From contig JBCBSP010000009.1 in assembly GCA_039819095.1 (NCBI GenBank), positions 35,312 to 99,311 on the forward strand: a stretch of 64,000 nt of DNA. The letters run 5' to 3'. Position 1 is the first letter of the stretch. Each line of letters begins with the position of its first letter. The notes under the pieces were generated by a model. The model made no database searches and was not told the DNA's origin. It was given only the letters and a program-made list of their open reading frames with translations. Origin of the DNA: JBCBSP01 sp039819095 (GTDB lineage Bacteria; Pseudomonadota; Alphaproteobacteria; Caulobacterales; Maricaulaceae). The position numbers and the translations under genes were made by a program. Shown here one piece after another: positions 1 to 9,803 of the stretch.

Positions 1-1
1 C

Positions 2-1729
2 CGCTCCTACGCTCAGCAGGTCAACGCCATCCGCCAGCAGAACCCGCGCTTCACCGATGAAGAAGCCAACGCCATGCAGCTGGGAGAACAGGTGCTCAGT
101 CGCCTGATCGCCGAGCACGCCATTGACGCCAAGGCCAACGAGCTGGGCCTGGCGGTGTCCGATGAGGCGATCGTTGAGGCCATTGAGGAGATCCCCGCCT
201 TCAACAATCCCTTCTCCGGCCAGTTCGACCGGGCGACCTATCGCGCGGTGCTCGCCGACAACGAGTTCACCGAGGCCAGCTTTGAAGAGAGCCTGCGCGG
301 TGAGCTGCGCCGCAGCCAGTTCCTCGCCGCGGCTCTGGGCGGTGTCAGTCCGCCCGGCATTTTCGAACGCGCCCGCCAGGCTTATGCTGGTGAACGCCGT
401 CGCATGCGCGCGCTCTTCCTGTCGCCGAGTCTGGCGGGCGAGATCGCCGATCCGACCGATGAAGAGCTGCAGGCCTTCATCGAGGAAAACGCCGCCAGCT
501 TCACCTACCCTGAACAACGCCGCTTCACGCTCGTGCGCATCACGCCGGACGACCTTCTTCCCGATGTCGATGTTCCAGAAGAGGATCTGCGCACCTTGTA
601 CGAGATCCAGCTGGACAATGGCGAGCTGGCCGACGCGCCCACACGCAGCTTTGTCCAGCTGTCCGCCAGCGATCAGGAGACCGCCGAGGCCGCCGCAGCG
701 CGTCTGCAGGCGGGCGAGAACCCGGAGACGGTCGCCGCTGAGCTGGGCCTGGTGGAACCGGTGACGTTTGAAGCGGTCCAGTCATTCGCCGTGCCCGACA
801 CGGTGGTCAGCGAGGCCGTCTTCGCGATGGCGTCCGGCGACGCATCCGCCGTTGAAGGCGCGCTCGGCTGGCGCGCGGTTCGTGTGGAAGCGGCCACCGA
901 CCCGGTCGTGCCCAGCTTTGAAGAGCGTCGTGGTGCGCTTCAGGCTGAGCTGGCCATGAACGAAGCAGAGGGTCGTCTGTTCGATACGCTCGCCGCGTTT
1001 GAAGAAGCGCGCGGCGCCGGGGCGACGCTGGACGAAGCCGCCGAGGCCGCCCAGCTGCCGATCGAACGACTGGACTTCATCACCCAGCAGGGCTTCACCC
1101 TGACCGGCGAGGCGGCGATGACGCTGTTCGCCGCGCCGGAAATCCTGGAACAGGTCTTCACGATGCCGGAGAGCTTTGACGGCGAGCTGACCAATTTCGG
1201 CGATGGCGGGTATTTCGCAGTGCGGGTCGATGCTGTTGAGGAAAGCCGGCTGGCCACACTGGAAGAAGAGCGTGAGCGCGTTGAAACCTTCTGGCGGATG
1301 CGTGCGGTCGATGATCAGCTTCAGGCGGTGGTCGACAATGCTCTGCAGCGCGCCCGTGACGGCGAGGATATGGACGTTATCGCCCAATCGATCGGCCTTG
1401 GAGCGCGGGTTGAAGCCGCGACCCTGCGCCGTGACGAGACCGCCGGTCCCTTCGCCCAGCAGCTCGTGGCCCAGGCTTTCTCGCTTCCGCCCCAGCAGGC
1501 GTTCACCTCGCGCGCCGATGACCAGCGCACGCGCGCCATCGTTCTCGTTGATGAAGTGCTGGCGCCGGAGCCGGCCCCGCTGACGGCGGAAGAACAGGCT
1601 GAACTGGCCGAAGGCTTGCGCGGCGACTTCGCGATCGGCGTGGAAGCCGGGCTCATGAGCGCCTATGAGGTGACCATTGATCCGCGTCTGCGCGACCTGG
1701 CGCTCGGTCGTTCCGACCCGGCCCAATAG
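2..1729 (+). CDS. Peptidyl-prolyl isomerase, PpiD/SurA type (5' partial)
   Basis: This is a periplasmic folding factor that is cut by the window edge. The frame is open from base 2, and the first ATG, at 74, lies inside the SurA-type chaperone domain, so the true start and the expected N-terminal membrane anchor lie upstream. About 575 residues are visible. The first part is a helical SurA_N/PpiD-like region, rich in charged amphipathic helices and containing an NPF-rich stretch. It is followed by a parvulin-like region (roughly residues 200-320) and a long helical C-terminal part typical of PpiD-like proteins, which are usually about 630 residues. The parvulin region is poorly conserved, so it may act as a chaperone without isomerase activity. 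The trpE ATG follows 8 bases after the stop, and PpiD next to trpE is a common alphaproteobacterial arrangement. The family call is fairly secure; PpiD versus SurA is not. Confidence 0.8.
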   Translation, partial: RSYAQQVNAIRQQNPRFTDEEANAMQLGEQVLSRLIAEHAIDAKANELGLAVSDEAIVEAIEEIPAFNNPFSGQFDRATYRAVLADNEFTEASFEESLRGELRRSQFLAAALGGVSPPGIFERARQAYAGERRRMRALFLSPSLAGEIADPTDEELQAFIEENAASFTYPEQRRFTLVRITPDDLLPDVDVPEEDLRTLYEIQLDNGELADAPTRSFVQLSASDQETAEAAAARLQAGENPETVAAELGLVEPVTFEAVQSFAVPDTVVSEAVFAMASGDASAVEGALGWRAVRVEAATDPVVPSFEERRGALQAELAMNEAEGRLFDTLAAFEEARGAGATLDEAAEAAQLPIERLDFITQQGFTLTGEAAMTLFAAPEILEQVFTMPESFDGELTNFGDGGYFAVRVDAVEESRLATLEEERERVETFWRMRAVDDQLQAVVDNALQRARDGEDMDVIAQSIGLGARVEAATLRRDETAGPFAQQLVAQAFSLPPQQAFTSRADDQRTRAIVLVDEVLAPEPAPLTAEEQAELAEGLRGDFAIGVEAGLMSAYEVTIDPRLRDLALGRSDPAQ

Positions 1730-1737
1730 GACGCGCC

Positions 1738-3246
1738 ATGTCTGTCCTGGACCCGGGCGTCGCGAGCGAAGCGGTTCGCCGCGTCGAGGCCGGCGCGCCG
1801 GCCCTCATCATTGCGCGACGCATTGACGATCTTGAAACGCCGATCTCCGCCTATCTGAAGCTGGCCGAGCCGGAAACGGAGAGCTTTCTTCTGGAAAGCG
1901 TGGAGGGCGGGGCCTATCGCGGGCGTTACTCCGCCATCGGTCTGGACCCAGACCTGATCTGGCGCTGTGCGGACGGCGCGGCGCAAATCGCGCGCGCCAT
2001 CGCGCCGGATTCCCGGCCCGATGCGTTCGAACCGGTCAGGCTGGACCCGATCTCGGCGTTGCGCGCCGTGCATGCTGAAAGCCGGCTTGACGTGCCTGAG
2101 GGGCTGGCGCCCATCGCGGCGGGTCTGTTCGGGTATCTCGGCTTTGATATGGCGCGCTATGTGGAGCGCCTGCCGACCCACGCCGCACCCGATCCGCTCG
2201 GCGTGCCTGAGGCCCTGCTGCTGCGACCGCGCATCATGCTGGTGTTTGACGCCCTCACCCAGGAAATCACAGTGGCGGCGCCGGTTCGCCCGCAGCCCGG
2301 TCTCAGCGCGTCCGAGCTTGTCGATGCGGCTGCCCGGCGCCTTGAAGGGGTGTTTGACCGGCTGGATCAATCCTCGCCCGGCCACCGTCAGGGCGAACCC
2401 TGGAGCGACCCGGCCTCGCCGGTCTCCAACACAAGCGAGGCTGAGTATCGCGCCGCCGTGGACCGCTCGCGCGCATACGCCCGCGCCGGCGACATCTTTC
2501 AGGTCGTCCCCAGCCAGCGCTTCCGTGCACCCTTCACCGCGCCGGCGAGCGCGCTCTACCGATCGCTGCGCCGAACCAACCCGTCACCCTTTCTCTACCT
2601 GTTCGACTTTCGCGCGTTTCAGGTCGTCGGATCCAGCCCGGAGATCCTGGTGCGGGTGCGCGATGGCGTCGTCACGGTGCGTCCGGTCGCCGGCACGCGT
2701 CCGCGCGGCGCGACGCCGGACGCCGATCTGGCGCTGGAGGCTGAACTGCTCGCCGATCCCAAGGAGCAGGCCGAGCATCTGATGCTGCTGGATCTCGGGC
2801 GCAATGATGTCGGACGCGTCGCAAAGTCCGGCACGGTGCGCGTCACCGAGCGCGCGGTGGTGGAACGCTACAGCCACGTCATGCACATCGTGTCGAATGT
2901 GGAAGGCGATCTCGATCCGGGGTCGGACGGGATTGACGCGCTTTTCGCCGGTTTTCCGGCTGGAACGGTGTCCGGCGCCCCCAAGGTGCGCGCCATGGAG
3001 ATCATCGACGAGCTGGAACCCCATCGGCGCGGCGTCTATGCCGGCGCGGTCGGCTATCTCAGCGCCAATGGTGAGATCGATACCTGCATCGCGCTGCGCA
3101 CCGCGGTGCTGAAAGACGGCGAGATGTATGTGCAGGCCGGCGCCGGGGTGGTGCTGGATTCCGATCCGGAGGCCGAGCGCGTGGAGACCGTCAACAAGGC
3201 CGCCGCCCTGTTCCGCGCCGCGGCGGAAGCCTGGCGCTTCGCTTGA
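1738..3246 (+). CDS. trpE: Anthranilate synthase component I
   Basis: TrpE converts chorismate to anthranilate using ammonia delivered by TrpG, which is the first committed step of tryptophan synthesis. The 502-residue protein has the TrpE N-terminal domain (GRYSAIG near residue 60) and the chorismate-binding domain. The latter includes RYSHVMHIVSNVEGDL and the signature PAGTVSGAPKVRAME near residue 406. Its length is normal for the family. The ATG start lies 8 bases after the stop of the upstream PPIase gene, so the two are probably co-transcribed. The trpG partner is not adjacent: a reverse-strand gene lies between them. No leader peptide or Trp-codon run is visible before trpE. Confidence 0.97.
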   Translation: MSVLDPGVASEAVRRVEAGAPALIIARRIDDLETPISAYLKLAEPETESFLLESVEGGAYRGRYSAIGLDPDLIWRCADGAAQIARAIAPDSRPDAFEPVRLDPISALRAVHAESRLDVPEGLAPIAAGLFGYLGFDMARYVERLPTHAAPDPLGVPEALLLRPRIMLVFDALTQEITVAAPVRPQPGLSASELVDAAARRLEGVFDRLDQSSPGHRQGEPWSDPASPVSNTSEAEYRAAVDRSRAYARAGDIFQVVPSQRFRAPFTAPASALYRSLRRTNPSPFLYLFDFRAFQVVGSSPEILVRVRDGVVTVRPVAGTRPRGATPDADLALEAELLADPKEQAEHLMLLDLGRNDVGRVAKSGTVRVTERAVVERYSHVMHIVSNVEGDLDPGSDGIDALFAGFPAGTVSGAPKVRAMEIIDELEPHRRGVYAGAVGYLSANGEIDTCIALRTAVLKDGEMYVQAGAGVVLDSDPEAERVETVNKAAALFRAAAEAWRFA

Positions 3247-3253
3247 GGCCGAT

Positions 3254-4216
3254 TCAGGGCGAAGCGATGAGGGTGATGGCGCCCTCGCCGGCAGACTCAC
3301 CTGCTCTCACGATATCAGACGCGAACACCAGTTCCACACCTGCCGCATCAGCACGCGCGCCCAGCGTTTCCAGAACCTGCAGGGTTTCCCGATAGGGATG
3401 GCCGATGGCGATCGCCCGACCGTGCTGGGCGGCCAACATCAGCGCCTCATCAAGCCTGGCCTGAATCGCGGCCGGCTCACGCTCGTGATCAAGAAAGACA
3501 TCGCGCTGCGCGGCTTCAATGCCCAGACCAATCGCGGTCCGGGCCGCAACCGAGCGGGGAGCGGTAAGCGAATCAACGAAGACCAGCCCCTCGCCGGCCA
3601 GGGGCGTGAGGGCGCGTTGCACCGCGCCGGAGTCGGTCGTCAGCCGGCTGCCCATGTGGTTGTTCACCCCGCGCGCGCCCGGCGTTCTCGACAGCGCCCA
3701 CAGGACTCGCGCCTGCATGGCCTCGGCGCCGAGATCCTTTGTCAGCGCATACGGGCCTGGATCCTCAAGCCCGCTCGGCTCCATGGGAAGATGCAGGAAC
3801 ACCTCCTGGCCTGCGGCGCTGATCCGTCGCGCCGCACCGGGTGCGTCAGCTGCATAGGGCAGAACAGACAAGGTCAGCGGGACGTCCAGCGCGAGCAGGC
3901 GATCAAGCGCGGCCCCGTCAAACCCGATATCGTCGATGATCACGGCCAGACGCCCCGCCGGCGCAGTCTCAGCGCTGACGCCCGGCGCGCTTGGGCGCGC
4001 CTGAAGCATCGCCAGTGCATCATCACGCGGCGAGGACGTTGAGGTATCGATGAATTCAGCGCCCGCCTCACCCGTCATGCCGTACGCGCCATCGCCGCGC
4101 GCGCCGGCGGCGAAAGCCAGCGCGACACAAATCAGCGCGCCGGCGGCGATCGCCGCGCCGGCCTGAATGGCCGCAGCGCTGGTCGATTGGCGCGCAGATT
4201 GAGAGGTCGATGCCAT
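3254..4216 (-). CDS. Divergent polysaccharide deacetylase family protein (YibQ/DUF610-like)
   Basis: This 320-residue protein has a short cytoplasmic N-terminus, one membrane segment (about residues 16-38), a low-complexity linker and a periplasmic domain starting at AVIIDDIGFD (91-100). The domain continues through PMEPSG, NNHMGSRLT and a late GHPYRETL. These are the landmarks of the divergent polysaccharide deacetylase family, a NodB-like fold whose substrate is unknown. In many alphaproteobacteria this gene sits near ctpA and envh-type murein factors; here it lies between trpE and trpG. It converges on trpE with 7 bases between the stops and diverges from trpG. An envelope sugar role is inferred, and enzymatic activity is unproven for the family. 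Confidence 0.85.
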   Translation of the reverse strand: MASTSQSARQSTSAAAIQAGAAIAAGALICVALAFAAGARGDGAYGMTGEAGAEFIDTSTSSPRDDALAMLQARPSAPGVSAETAPAGRLAVIIDDIGFDGAALDRLLALDVPLTLSVLPYAADAPGAARRISAAGQEVFLHLPMEPSGLEDPGPYALTKDLGAEAMQARVLWALSRTPGARGVNNHMGSRLTTDSGAVQRALTPLAGEGLVFVDSLTAPRSVAARTAIGLGIEAAQRDVFLDHEREPAAIQARLDEALMLAAQHGRAIAIGHPYRETLQVLETLGARADAAGVELVFASDIVRAGESAGEGAITLIASP

Positions 4217-4304
4217 GACAGGGCGTTTAGCCTGAGTCGCGCCGGTTGGCGGCAGGCCGGCCCTCGCCTAATTTGCCCCCGGTTTTCAGTCTCGCGGTCC
4301 AGCC

Positions 4305-4895
4305 ATGCTTCTCGTCATCGACAATTACGACAGCTTCACCTTCAACCTTGTCCATTATCTTCAGGAGCTGGGCGCTGAAACGCGCGTCGTGCGCAATGAT
4401 GTGATGAGCGCGGAAGAGGCCCTGGCGCTGGGTGCGGCGGCTGCGGTCATCTCGCCGGGACCCTGCGATCCGGACAAGGCCGGCATCTGCCTTGACTTCA
4501 TCGAGCGCGCGCCGCCCGATCTGCCGATCCTGGGCGTGTGCCTGGGTCATCAGGCGATTGGTCAGGCCTACGGCGGCGAAGTCGTTCAGGCGAGCGAGAT
4601 CATGCACGGCAAGACCAGCGACATCCTGCACCAGGCTGAAAGCGTTTTCGCCGGTCTGCCGAGCCCCTTCACCGCAACGCGCTATCACTCGCTCGCGGTC
4701 AGGCTCGCGGGCGACAGCCCGCTGAAGGTCACCGCCCGCACCGAAGACGGCGAGATCATGGGTCTCAGTCATTCGCAGCGCCCCGTGCACGGGGTTCAGT
4801 TTCATCCTGAATCCATCGCCTCGCAGCACGGCCATGACCTTCTGGCGAACTTCCTCACCCTGTCCGGCCTGCCGGTTAAGGCGCGCGCGGCATGA
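4305..4895 (+). CDS. trpG: Anthranilate synthase component II (glutamine amidotransferase)
   Basis: TrpG hydrolyses glutamine and passes ammonia to TrpE. The 196-residue class I amidotransferase begins LLVIDNYDSFTFN. It has the nucleophile Cys79 in GVCLGHQAIG and the His167/Glu169 pair in VQFHPES, so the catalytic triad is complete. It could also serve para-aminobenzoate synthesis, as shared TrpG/PabA subunits do in other bacteria, but this cannot be decided from sequence. Its stop overlaps the trpD start by 4 bases (ATGA), so trpG-trpD-trpC form one translationally coupled operon. Confidence 0.96.
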   Translation: MLLVIDNYDSFTFNLVHYLQELGAETRVVRNDVMSAEEALALGAAAAVISPGPCDPDKAGICLDFIERAPPDLPILGVCLGHQAIGQAYGGEVVQASEIMHGKTSDILHQAESVFAGLPSPFTATRYHSLAVRLAGDSPLKVTARTEDGEIMGLSHSQRPVHGVQFHPESIASQHGHDLLANFLTLSGLPVKARAA

Positions 4896-5911
4896 GCCGG
4901 ATGAAGCCCGCCCTCGCCGCGCTCGCCGCCGGGCGCGCGCCGGATATCGCCGATATCGAAGCCGCCTTCGCCGCGCTGATGGATGGCGAGGCCAAGCCGG
5001 TGGAGATCGGCGGTTTTCTGGTCGGCCTCTCCGCCGTTGGGGAAACGCCTGAAGCGCTCGCAGCCGGCGCCAAGGCGATGCGCGCACGCATGACGCGGGT
5101 CAACGCCCCGCCCGGCGCCCTCGACACCTGCGGGACCGGGGGCGACGCCAGAGGCACCTGGAACATCTCCACCGCCGCGGCCCTTGTCGCAGCCGGCGCC
5201 GGCGCGATCGTGGCCAAGCACGGCAATCGCGCCGCCTCGTCGAAATCAGGATCGGCCGAGGCGCTCGCTGCTCTGGGCGTCAATCTGGAGGCTGGCCCGT
5301 CTAAGGTCGAACGCTCCATGGAGGAGGCTGGAGTCGGCTTCCTGTTTGCACCCGCCCATCACAGCGCGGTGCGCCATGTGGTCCCTGCCCGCAAGACGCT
5401 GGGCCTGCGCACCATCTTCAACCTGCTGGGACCGTTGTCCAACCCGGCCGGCGCTCAGCGCCAGCTCCTGGGCGTGTTCAGCCCGCGCTGGCTGGAGCCG
5501 ATGGCCGAAGCGCTGCGCGAGCTGGGCGCGGAACGCGCCTGGGTCGTGCATGGCGAAGACGGGCTTGATGAGCTGACCACCACAAGCGCAAGCCAGGTCT
5601 GCGAGCTGAAGGATGGAGCGCTGCGCCGCTTTACCGTCACGCCGGAGGAGGCCGGCCTTGCCCGCGCCAGACTTGAGGATCTACGCGGCGGCGAGCCGCA
5701 GGAAAACGCCGATGCGATCAGCAGGCTGCTCGCCGGCGAGGCCGGACCCTATCGCGATATCGTCGTGCTCAACGCCGCTGCGGCGCTTGTCATCGCCGAT
5801 CAGGCGCAGACTCTGCTCGAAGGCGCTCAGCGCGCCGCCGCCGCCATTGATGACGGACGCGCCGCCCGCGCCCTGGACCGGCTTGTGAAACTCTCGAACG
5901 GGGCGGACTGA
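4892..5911 (+). CDS. trpD: Anthranilate phosphoribosyltransferase
   Basis: TrpD joins anthranilate to phosphoribosyl pyrophosphate, the second step of the pathway. The 339-residue protein has the helical N-terminal domain and the PRPP-binding loop GTGGD (81-85), then [15 protein letters not shown] and the later GPLSNPAG segment, all characteristic of TrpD. Its length is normal. The start ATG overlaps the trpG stop by 4 bases and its TGA shares one base with the trpC ATG, so expression is tightly coupled. Confidence 0.97.
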   Translation: MSRMKPALAALAAGRAPDIADIEAAFAALMDGEAKPVEIGGFLVGLSAVGETPEALAAGAKAMRARMTRVNAPPGALDTCGTGGDARGTWNISTAAALVAAGAGAIVAKHGNRAASSKSGSAEALAALGVNLEAGPSKVERSMEEAGVGFLFAPAHHSAVRHVVPARKTLGLRTIFNLLGPLSNPAGAQRQLLGVFSPRWLEPMAEALRELGAERAWVVHGEDGLDELTTTSASQVCELKDGALRRFTVTPEEAGLARARLEDLRGGEPQENADAISRLLAGEAGPYRDIVVLNAAAALVIADQAQTLLEGAQRAAAAIDDGRAARALDRLVKLSNGAD

Positions 5912-6705
5912 TGGTCGACGTGCTGGACCGGATCGAAACCTATAAGCGCCAAGAGATCGCCGAACGCAAAGCCGCGCGTCCCTATCGCGTAATCGCCGCG
6001 CAGGCTGAAGCCGCCGATCCGCCGCGCGGCTTCCTGAACGCGCTGCGTTCAAAGGCTGAAGCCGGCGCGCTCGGCCTGATCGCGGAGGTGAAGAAAGCCA
6101 GCCCCTCCAAGGGCCTCATCCGCACCGATTTCGATCCGCCCGCCATCGCAGCCGCCTATGCGGATGGAGGCGCGGCCTGTCTGAGCGTCCTGACAGACAA
6201 GCCCGGCTTTCAGGGCGATGAGGCCTACCTTATCGCCGCGCGCGATGCAGTCGACCTGCCCGTGCTGCGAAAGGACTTCATGTATGAGCCCTGGCAGATC
6301 GCCGAATCGCGCGCACTCGGAGCGGACTGCATTCTGGTCATTCTCGCTGCGGTCGGTGATGAGACCGCTGCGGGTCTTATCGCCGAGGCCGATCGCTGGG
6401 GCATGGACGCGCTGGTGGAAGTTCATGACGAGGCGGAGATGCGCCGCGCGCTCGCTCTGTCCTCGCCCCTCATCGGTGTCAACAACCGCAATCTGCGCAC
6501 CTTCGAAACACGGCTGGAGACCTTCGAAGCGCTCGCGCCCATGGTCGACGCCTCACGCCTGCTCGTGGCCGAAAGCGGCATCACCGATCATGAGGACGCG
6601 CAGCGTGTCCGGCGCGCCGGCGCGAAGGCTCTGCTCGTTGGAGAAAGCCTGATGCGGCAGGACGATGTGGCCGGCGCAACCCGCGCGCTCCTGACGGGTG
6701 CGTGA
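5911..6705 (+). CDS. trpC: Indole-3-glycerol phosphate synthase
   Basis: TrpC closes the indole ring to give indole-3-glycerol phosphate. The 264-residue TIM barrel has [13 protein letters not shown] near residue 52 (catalytic lysine region), [23 protein letters not shown] and LLVAESGI, all hallmark IGPS strands. It is monofunctional, with no fused TrpF domain. It ends the trpGDC operon. The 86-base gap that follows carries the lexA promoter and operator, with no obvious terminator after trpC. Confidence 0.97.
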   Translation: MVDVLDRIETYKRQEIAERKAARPYRVIAAQAEAADPPRGFLNALRSKAEAGALGLIAEVKKASPSKGLIRTDFDPPAIAAAYADGGAACLSVLTDKPGFQGDEAYLIAARDAVDLPVLRKDFMYEPWQIAESRALGADCILVILAAVGDETAAGLIAEADRWGMDALVEVHDEAEMRRALALSSPLIGVNNRNLRTFETRLETFEALAPMVDASRLLVAESGITDHEDAQRVRRAGAKALLVGESLMRQDDVAGATRALLTGA

Positions 6706-6723
6706 AATCAGTCCGCCGTTTAC

Positions 6724-6752
6724 TTGACGTTAGGATGGAACAGGCATAGAAC
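6724..6752 (+). promoter_or_regulatory. lexA promoter with autoregulatory LexA box
   Basis: A -35-like TTGACG (6724-6729) and a -10-like TAGAAC (6747-6752) are separated by exactly 17 bases. The -10 lies inside a perfect GAAC-N7-GAAC direct repeat at 6738-6752 (reverse complement GTTC-N7-GTTC), the known alphaproteobacterial LexA operator. LexA bound here would cover the -10 and repress its own gene. Confidence 0.85.
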
Positions 6753-6791
6753 ATCTGTAGGTTTACGGTTTGTTCCAATGCGAGGCGATCC

Positions 6792-7478
6792 ATGCTGACG
6801 CGCAAGCAACAAGAGCTGCTGCTCTTCATTCAGAAGCGGCTGAGCGAAGACGGCGTATCTCCATCCTTTGACGAGATGAAGGATGCGCTGAACCTGGCGT
6901 CGAAGTCAGGCGTCCACAGGCTGGTCAGCGCGTTGGAGGAGCGCGGCTTCATCCGCCGCCTGCCTAATCGCGCGCGGGCGCTGGAAGTGGTGAAGCTTCC
7001 GCCCTCAGCCGCCGGCGCAGCGCCATCCGGCGCTTCGGACAATGTCGTTCGCGGCGAGTTCGGACGCAGCGAGCCTCCCTCTCAGCCGTCCGAAGGTGAA
7101 GTGCCCCTGCTCGGCCGGATCGCCGCGGGTGTGCCCATCTCCGCCATCCAGCATGAAACCGACCGCCTGACCGTACCGGCTGACATGCTGTCGCCCGCCG
7201 CAGAGCATTTCGCGCTTGAGGTAAACGGCGACTCGATGATCGAGGAAGGCATTCTTGATGGCGACGTGGTCGTGATCCGGCGCGGCGACACCGCTGATAA
7301 CGGCGATGTCGTGGTGGCGCTCGTCGATGAGGAGGAGGCCACGCTGAAGCGCTTGCGCCGCAAGGGCGGTTCGATCGCTCTGGAGGCGGCCAACCCGGCT
7401 TATGAGACACGCATTTTTGGCCCGGACAGGGTCAAGGTTCAGGGGCGTCTCGTCGGACTGATTCGCCGGTATCACTAG
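6792..7478 (+). CDS. lexA: LexA repressor, SOS master regulator
   Basis: LexA represses DNA-damage genes and cleaves itself when RecA filaments form. The 228-residue protein has an N-terminal winged HTH (residues 1-65, with [11 protein letters not shown] and [18 protein letters not shown]), then a linker longer than in E. coli. The S24 peptidase domain has the scissile Ala112-Gly113 bond in RIAAGVP, the nucleophile Ser148 in [10 protein letters not shown] and the general-base Lys186 in ATLKRL. All functional residues are present. It has its own operator 40-54 bases upstream of the ATG. A convergent comEC follows. Confidence 0.97.
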   Translation: MLTRKQQELLLFIQKRLSEDGVSPSFDEMKDALNLASKSGVHRLVSALEERGFIRRLPNRARALEVVKLPPSAAGAAPSGASDNVVRGEFGRSEPPSQPSEGEVPLLGRIAAGVPISAIQHETDRLTVPADMLSPAAEHFALEVNGDSMIEEGILDGDVVVIRRGDTADNGDVVVALVDEEEATLKRLRRKGGSIALEAANPAYETRIFGPDRVKVQGRLVGLIRRYH

Positions 7479-7497
7479 CGCCTTTTCAGCGGAAGTG

Positions 7498-7509
7498 GGA
7501 ACCGGTTCC
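7498..7509. repeat. REP-like palindrome GGAACCGGTTCC
   Basis: A perfect 12-base palindrome is embedded in GCGGAAGTGGGAACCGGTTCCGCGG-like sequence between the convergent lexA and comEC genes. It resembles a short intergenic palindrome scattered through many alphaproteobacterial genomes. I saw only this one copy in the window. The rest of the 106-base gap shows no T-run terminator. Confidence 0.4.
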
Positions 7510-7584
7510 GCGGTTCGTAAAGGCGACTCGCCAAGAGGTTGGAGGGGTTGGGTCAACAGATTTGACCAAAATCGCCCTAGCGTT

Positions 7585-9726
7585 CTAGCGGCCTTCCCCT
7601 TCACTGGCGGACCGGTTCCAAAGCCGGTCCGGAAGGGCTGGCCGCGCGCTTCTCAGCCGCACCACCTCGCCATCGCGCACCCAGAACTCCGACGCACCGA
7701 GTGTTTCGCGGTCCTCATCATCCAGGATCGGCGTGGCGCAATGGCGGCGCTGATAGGCGCTTACCTGGCCAGCGAAGACGATGAGGTCGGCGCGCCGGCA
7801 GTCCTCTGCGAGTGCTTCGGCGCTCGTCGCCAGCGCCAACACCAGCCCGTCCTCAGTAAGGCCGACACAGCCGAGGCCGTCACAACTGAGCGCAGCGCGC
7901 GGGCTCTCACCGCTGGTCACGCCGGCGCGCTGAAGCAGAACCCGGCGCTCAAAACGCGAGCGACGCAGCGTGCTGGCGCTCCAGCCCGCCTCACCGGAGG
8001 CGTTGCGCTCCGGTTCGGAGAAGCGGGCCAGAACCACCCCGTCGCTGGTGATCATGAAGGCCGGAGCGCTGGCGGCCGACCAGGCCAGCAGGGCGGTCAG
8101 GATGACGCCTATCCCGGTCATCCGGGCCAAGCCGCGCCCGATCATCGCCAGCGCGAACCCCACCCCATACAGCGCGATCACCCCGCTGGGCGCAGCGCCC
8201 ACCCCGGCGCCGGCGCCGGGCAGGCTCTCTGTCCAGTGGGCGATGGCCAGAACGATGCGGAGCCCGGCATCCATAATCACCAGGAACGGGCCTTCCAGCC
8301 CAAAGGCGGACACCGCCAGCGCCGCAGCGCCAGCCGGCATGACCCAGAAGGTGAAGACCGGCATGGCGGCGAGATTGGCCAGTAGGCCGTAAGCGGCCAG
8401 CCGCTGAAAGTGGAAGGCCGCGAACGCGCCTGTCGCGGCTCCGGCAATGAAGCTCGTTGCGGCCAGCCCCACAAACGCACGACGCGCGCGGGCGAACCAG
8501 CCATAACCGGCGACATCAGACGGGCCATGCCGCCGCCAGGCGTCATAGACGGCGATAAGGGCGGCCACAGCGGCAAAGCTCATCTGGAAACCGGCTTCGG
8601 CCACGCTTTGCGGCGCGATGATGAGCACGACCATGGCCGCGATCGCCAGAGAGCGTATCGACAGGGCCCGCCGGTCCAGAATGACGCCCAGCAAGACCAC
8701 AGCCGCCATGATGAAGGCGCGCTGCGCGGAAACGGGTGCGCCGGACAGGACGAGATAGAAGCTCGCCGAAACCAGCGCGATCAATGCCGCTGGCTTGCGT
8801 GGATCGAAAGCGCGCGCATAGGGCTCGATGGCGGCCATCACCCAGCGCGCCGCCCAGTAGGCGCCGCCCGCCAGCAAGGCCATGTGCAGGCCGGAGATCG
8901 CGAGAATATGACCGAGCCCTGAGACCCTCAGCGCTTCAGCATCTCCCGGCTCCACCGCTGCGCGCTCGCCAGTCAGCAGCGCGGCCGCGACGCCGCCGGT
9001 TCGTTTCCCCGCGCCAGCGGCGAAGCGTTGCGCCATCGACCAGCGCCAGGCCGCATAGCTGCGCGCCAGCCGGTCGCCCTCCATCGCGACCGGTTCCAGC
9101 GCCGACACGGCGAAGCCCGTCAACGCGATGGAATCAAACCAGGCCGCCCGGGATGGATCATAACCGCCCGGTGCGGCGGGCGTCGGCGGCGCGGACAAGA
9201 CAGCGCGCACGCGCACCCCATCGCCGGGGAGCAAGGCGCCGAGATCGCCGCGCACCCGAACCCGCTTGGGCGCCGTGCTCTGGCCGGACAGCTCACGCAC
9301 CCGGATGATCAGCCGTTCGCGTCCGCCCGACTGCTGCACCGCTTCAATCCAGCCTTCTACAAGAACCGCGCGTTCGACGAAGTCGACTGGCGGCGGGGCC
9401 ACGGCGCGGGCGCGCTGTTCGGTATGGGCGAAGCCGGCGGCGGCCAGCGCGAACAAGGCGATCGCGTAGAGCAGCCAGGGCCGCCCACGCAGCAGAATCG
9501 AAGCGAAGAGACCGATCGCGGCGCTCGACCAGGCGATGGGAATGAAGAGAGGTGGCGGCTCCGCGCCGGCGCCGATATAGATCGCAGCGCCCGCCCCGAA
9601 CGCGACCGGCGACCACAGAACAAGGCGCGACGGATCAGGCGGACCTGCCCAGCTTCGCCAATCCGCTTTCAGGCGGGTCTGCAAGACCGCCAGTAGCCAT
9701 GGTAAGGCGGCCTGCACGAAGCCCAT
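7585..9726 (-). CDS. comEC: ComEC/Rec2 family DNA-uptake channel protein
   Basis: ComEC forms the inner-membrane channel for transforming DNA. The 713-residue protein starts with membrane segments and a DUF4131-type soluble domain (residues about 50-210). The Competence domain follows, marked by LGHILAISGLHMALLAG, with many membrane helices up to about residue 560. The soluble C-terminus, about 150 residues, corresponds to the short alphaproteobacterial form. I do not see the HxHxDH of an active metallo-beta-lactamase-like nuclease domain there. The gene is divergent from gltX, with 77 bases between start codons. Natural transformation is inferred from the family only; no other com genes are in the window. 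Confidence 0.88.
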   Translation of the reverse strand: MGFVQAALPWLLAVLQTRLKADWRSWAGPPDPSRLVLWSPVAFGAGAAIYIGAGAEPPPLFIPIAWSSAAIGLFASILLRGRPWLLYAIALFALAAAGFAHTEQRARAVAPPPVDFVERAVLVEGWIEAVQQSGGRERLIIRVRELSGQSTAPKRVRVRGDLGALLPGDGVRVRAVLSAPPTPAAPGGYDPSRAAWFDSIALTGFAVSALEPVAMEGDRLARSYAAWRWSMAQRFAAGAGKRTGGVAAALLTGERAAVEPGDAEALRVSGLGHILAISGLHMALLAGGAYWAARWVMAAIEPYARAFDPRKPAALIALVSASFYLVLSGAPVSAQRAFIMAAVVLLGVILDRRALSIRSLAIAAMVVLIIAPQSVAEAGFQMSFAAVAALIAVYDAWRRHGPSDVAGYGWFARARRAFVGLAATSFIAGAATGAFAAFHFQRLAAYGLLANLAAMPVFTFWVMPAGAAALAVSAFGLEGPFLVIMDAGLRIVLAIAHWTESLPGAGAGVGAAPSGVIALYGVGFALAMIGRGLARMTGIGVILTALLAWSAASAPAFMITSDGVVLARFSEPERNASGEAGWSASTLRRSRFERRVLLQRAGVTSGESPRAALSCDGLGCVGLTEDGLVLALATSAEALAEDCRRADLIVFAGQVSAYQRRHCATPILDDEDRETLGASEFWVRDGEVVRLRSARPALPDRLWNRSASEGEGR

Positions 9727-9803
9727 CCTCCCTTCGCTTCAGCGCCAGACTATCTCTTCAGGGCGGCGCTATGCTATGCATCCTTTCCCTTTCGCAGCGC
9801 AGC

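Noticed and set aside
7585..8100. C-terminal nuclease domain in ComEC
   Set aside because: No HxHxDH motif is visible in the soluble C-terminus, so I do not claim nuclease activity.
9552..9803. 84-residue N-terminal extension of gltX
   Set aside because: It lies mostly opposite comEC and does not resemble a synthetase.
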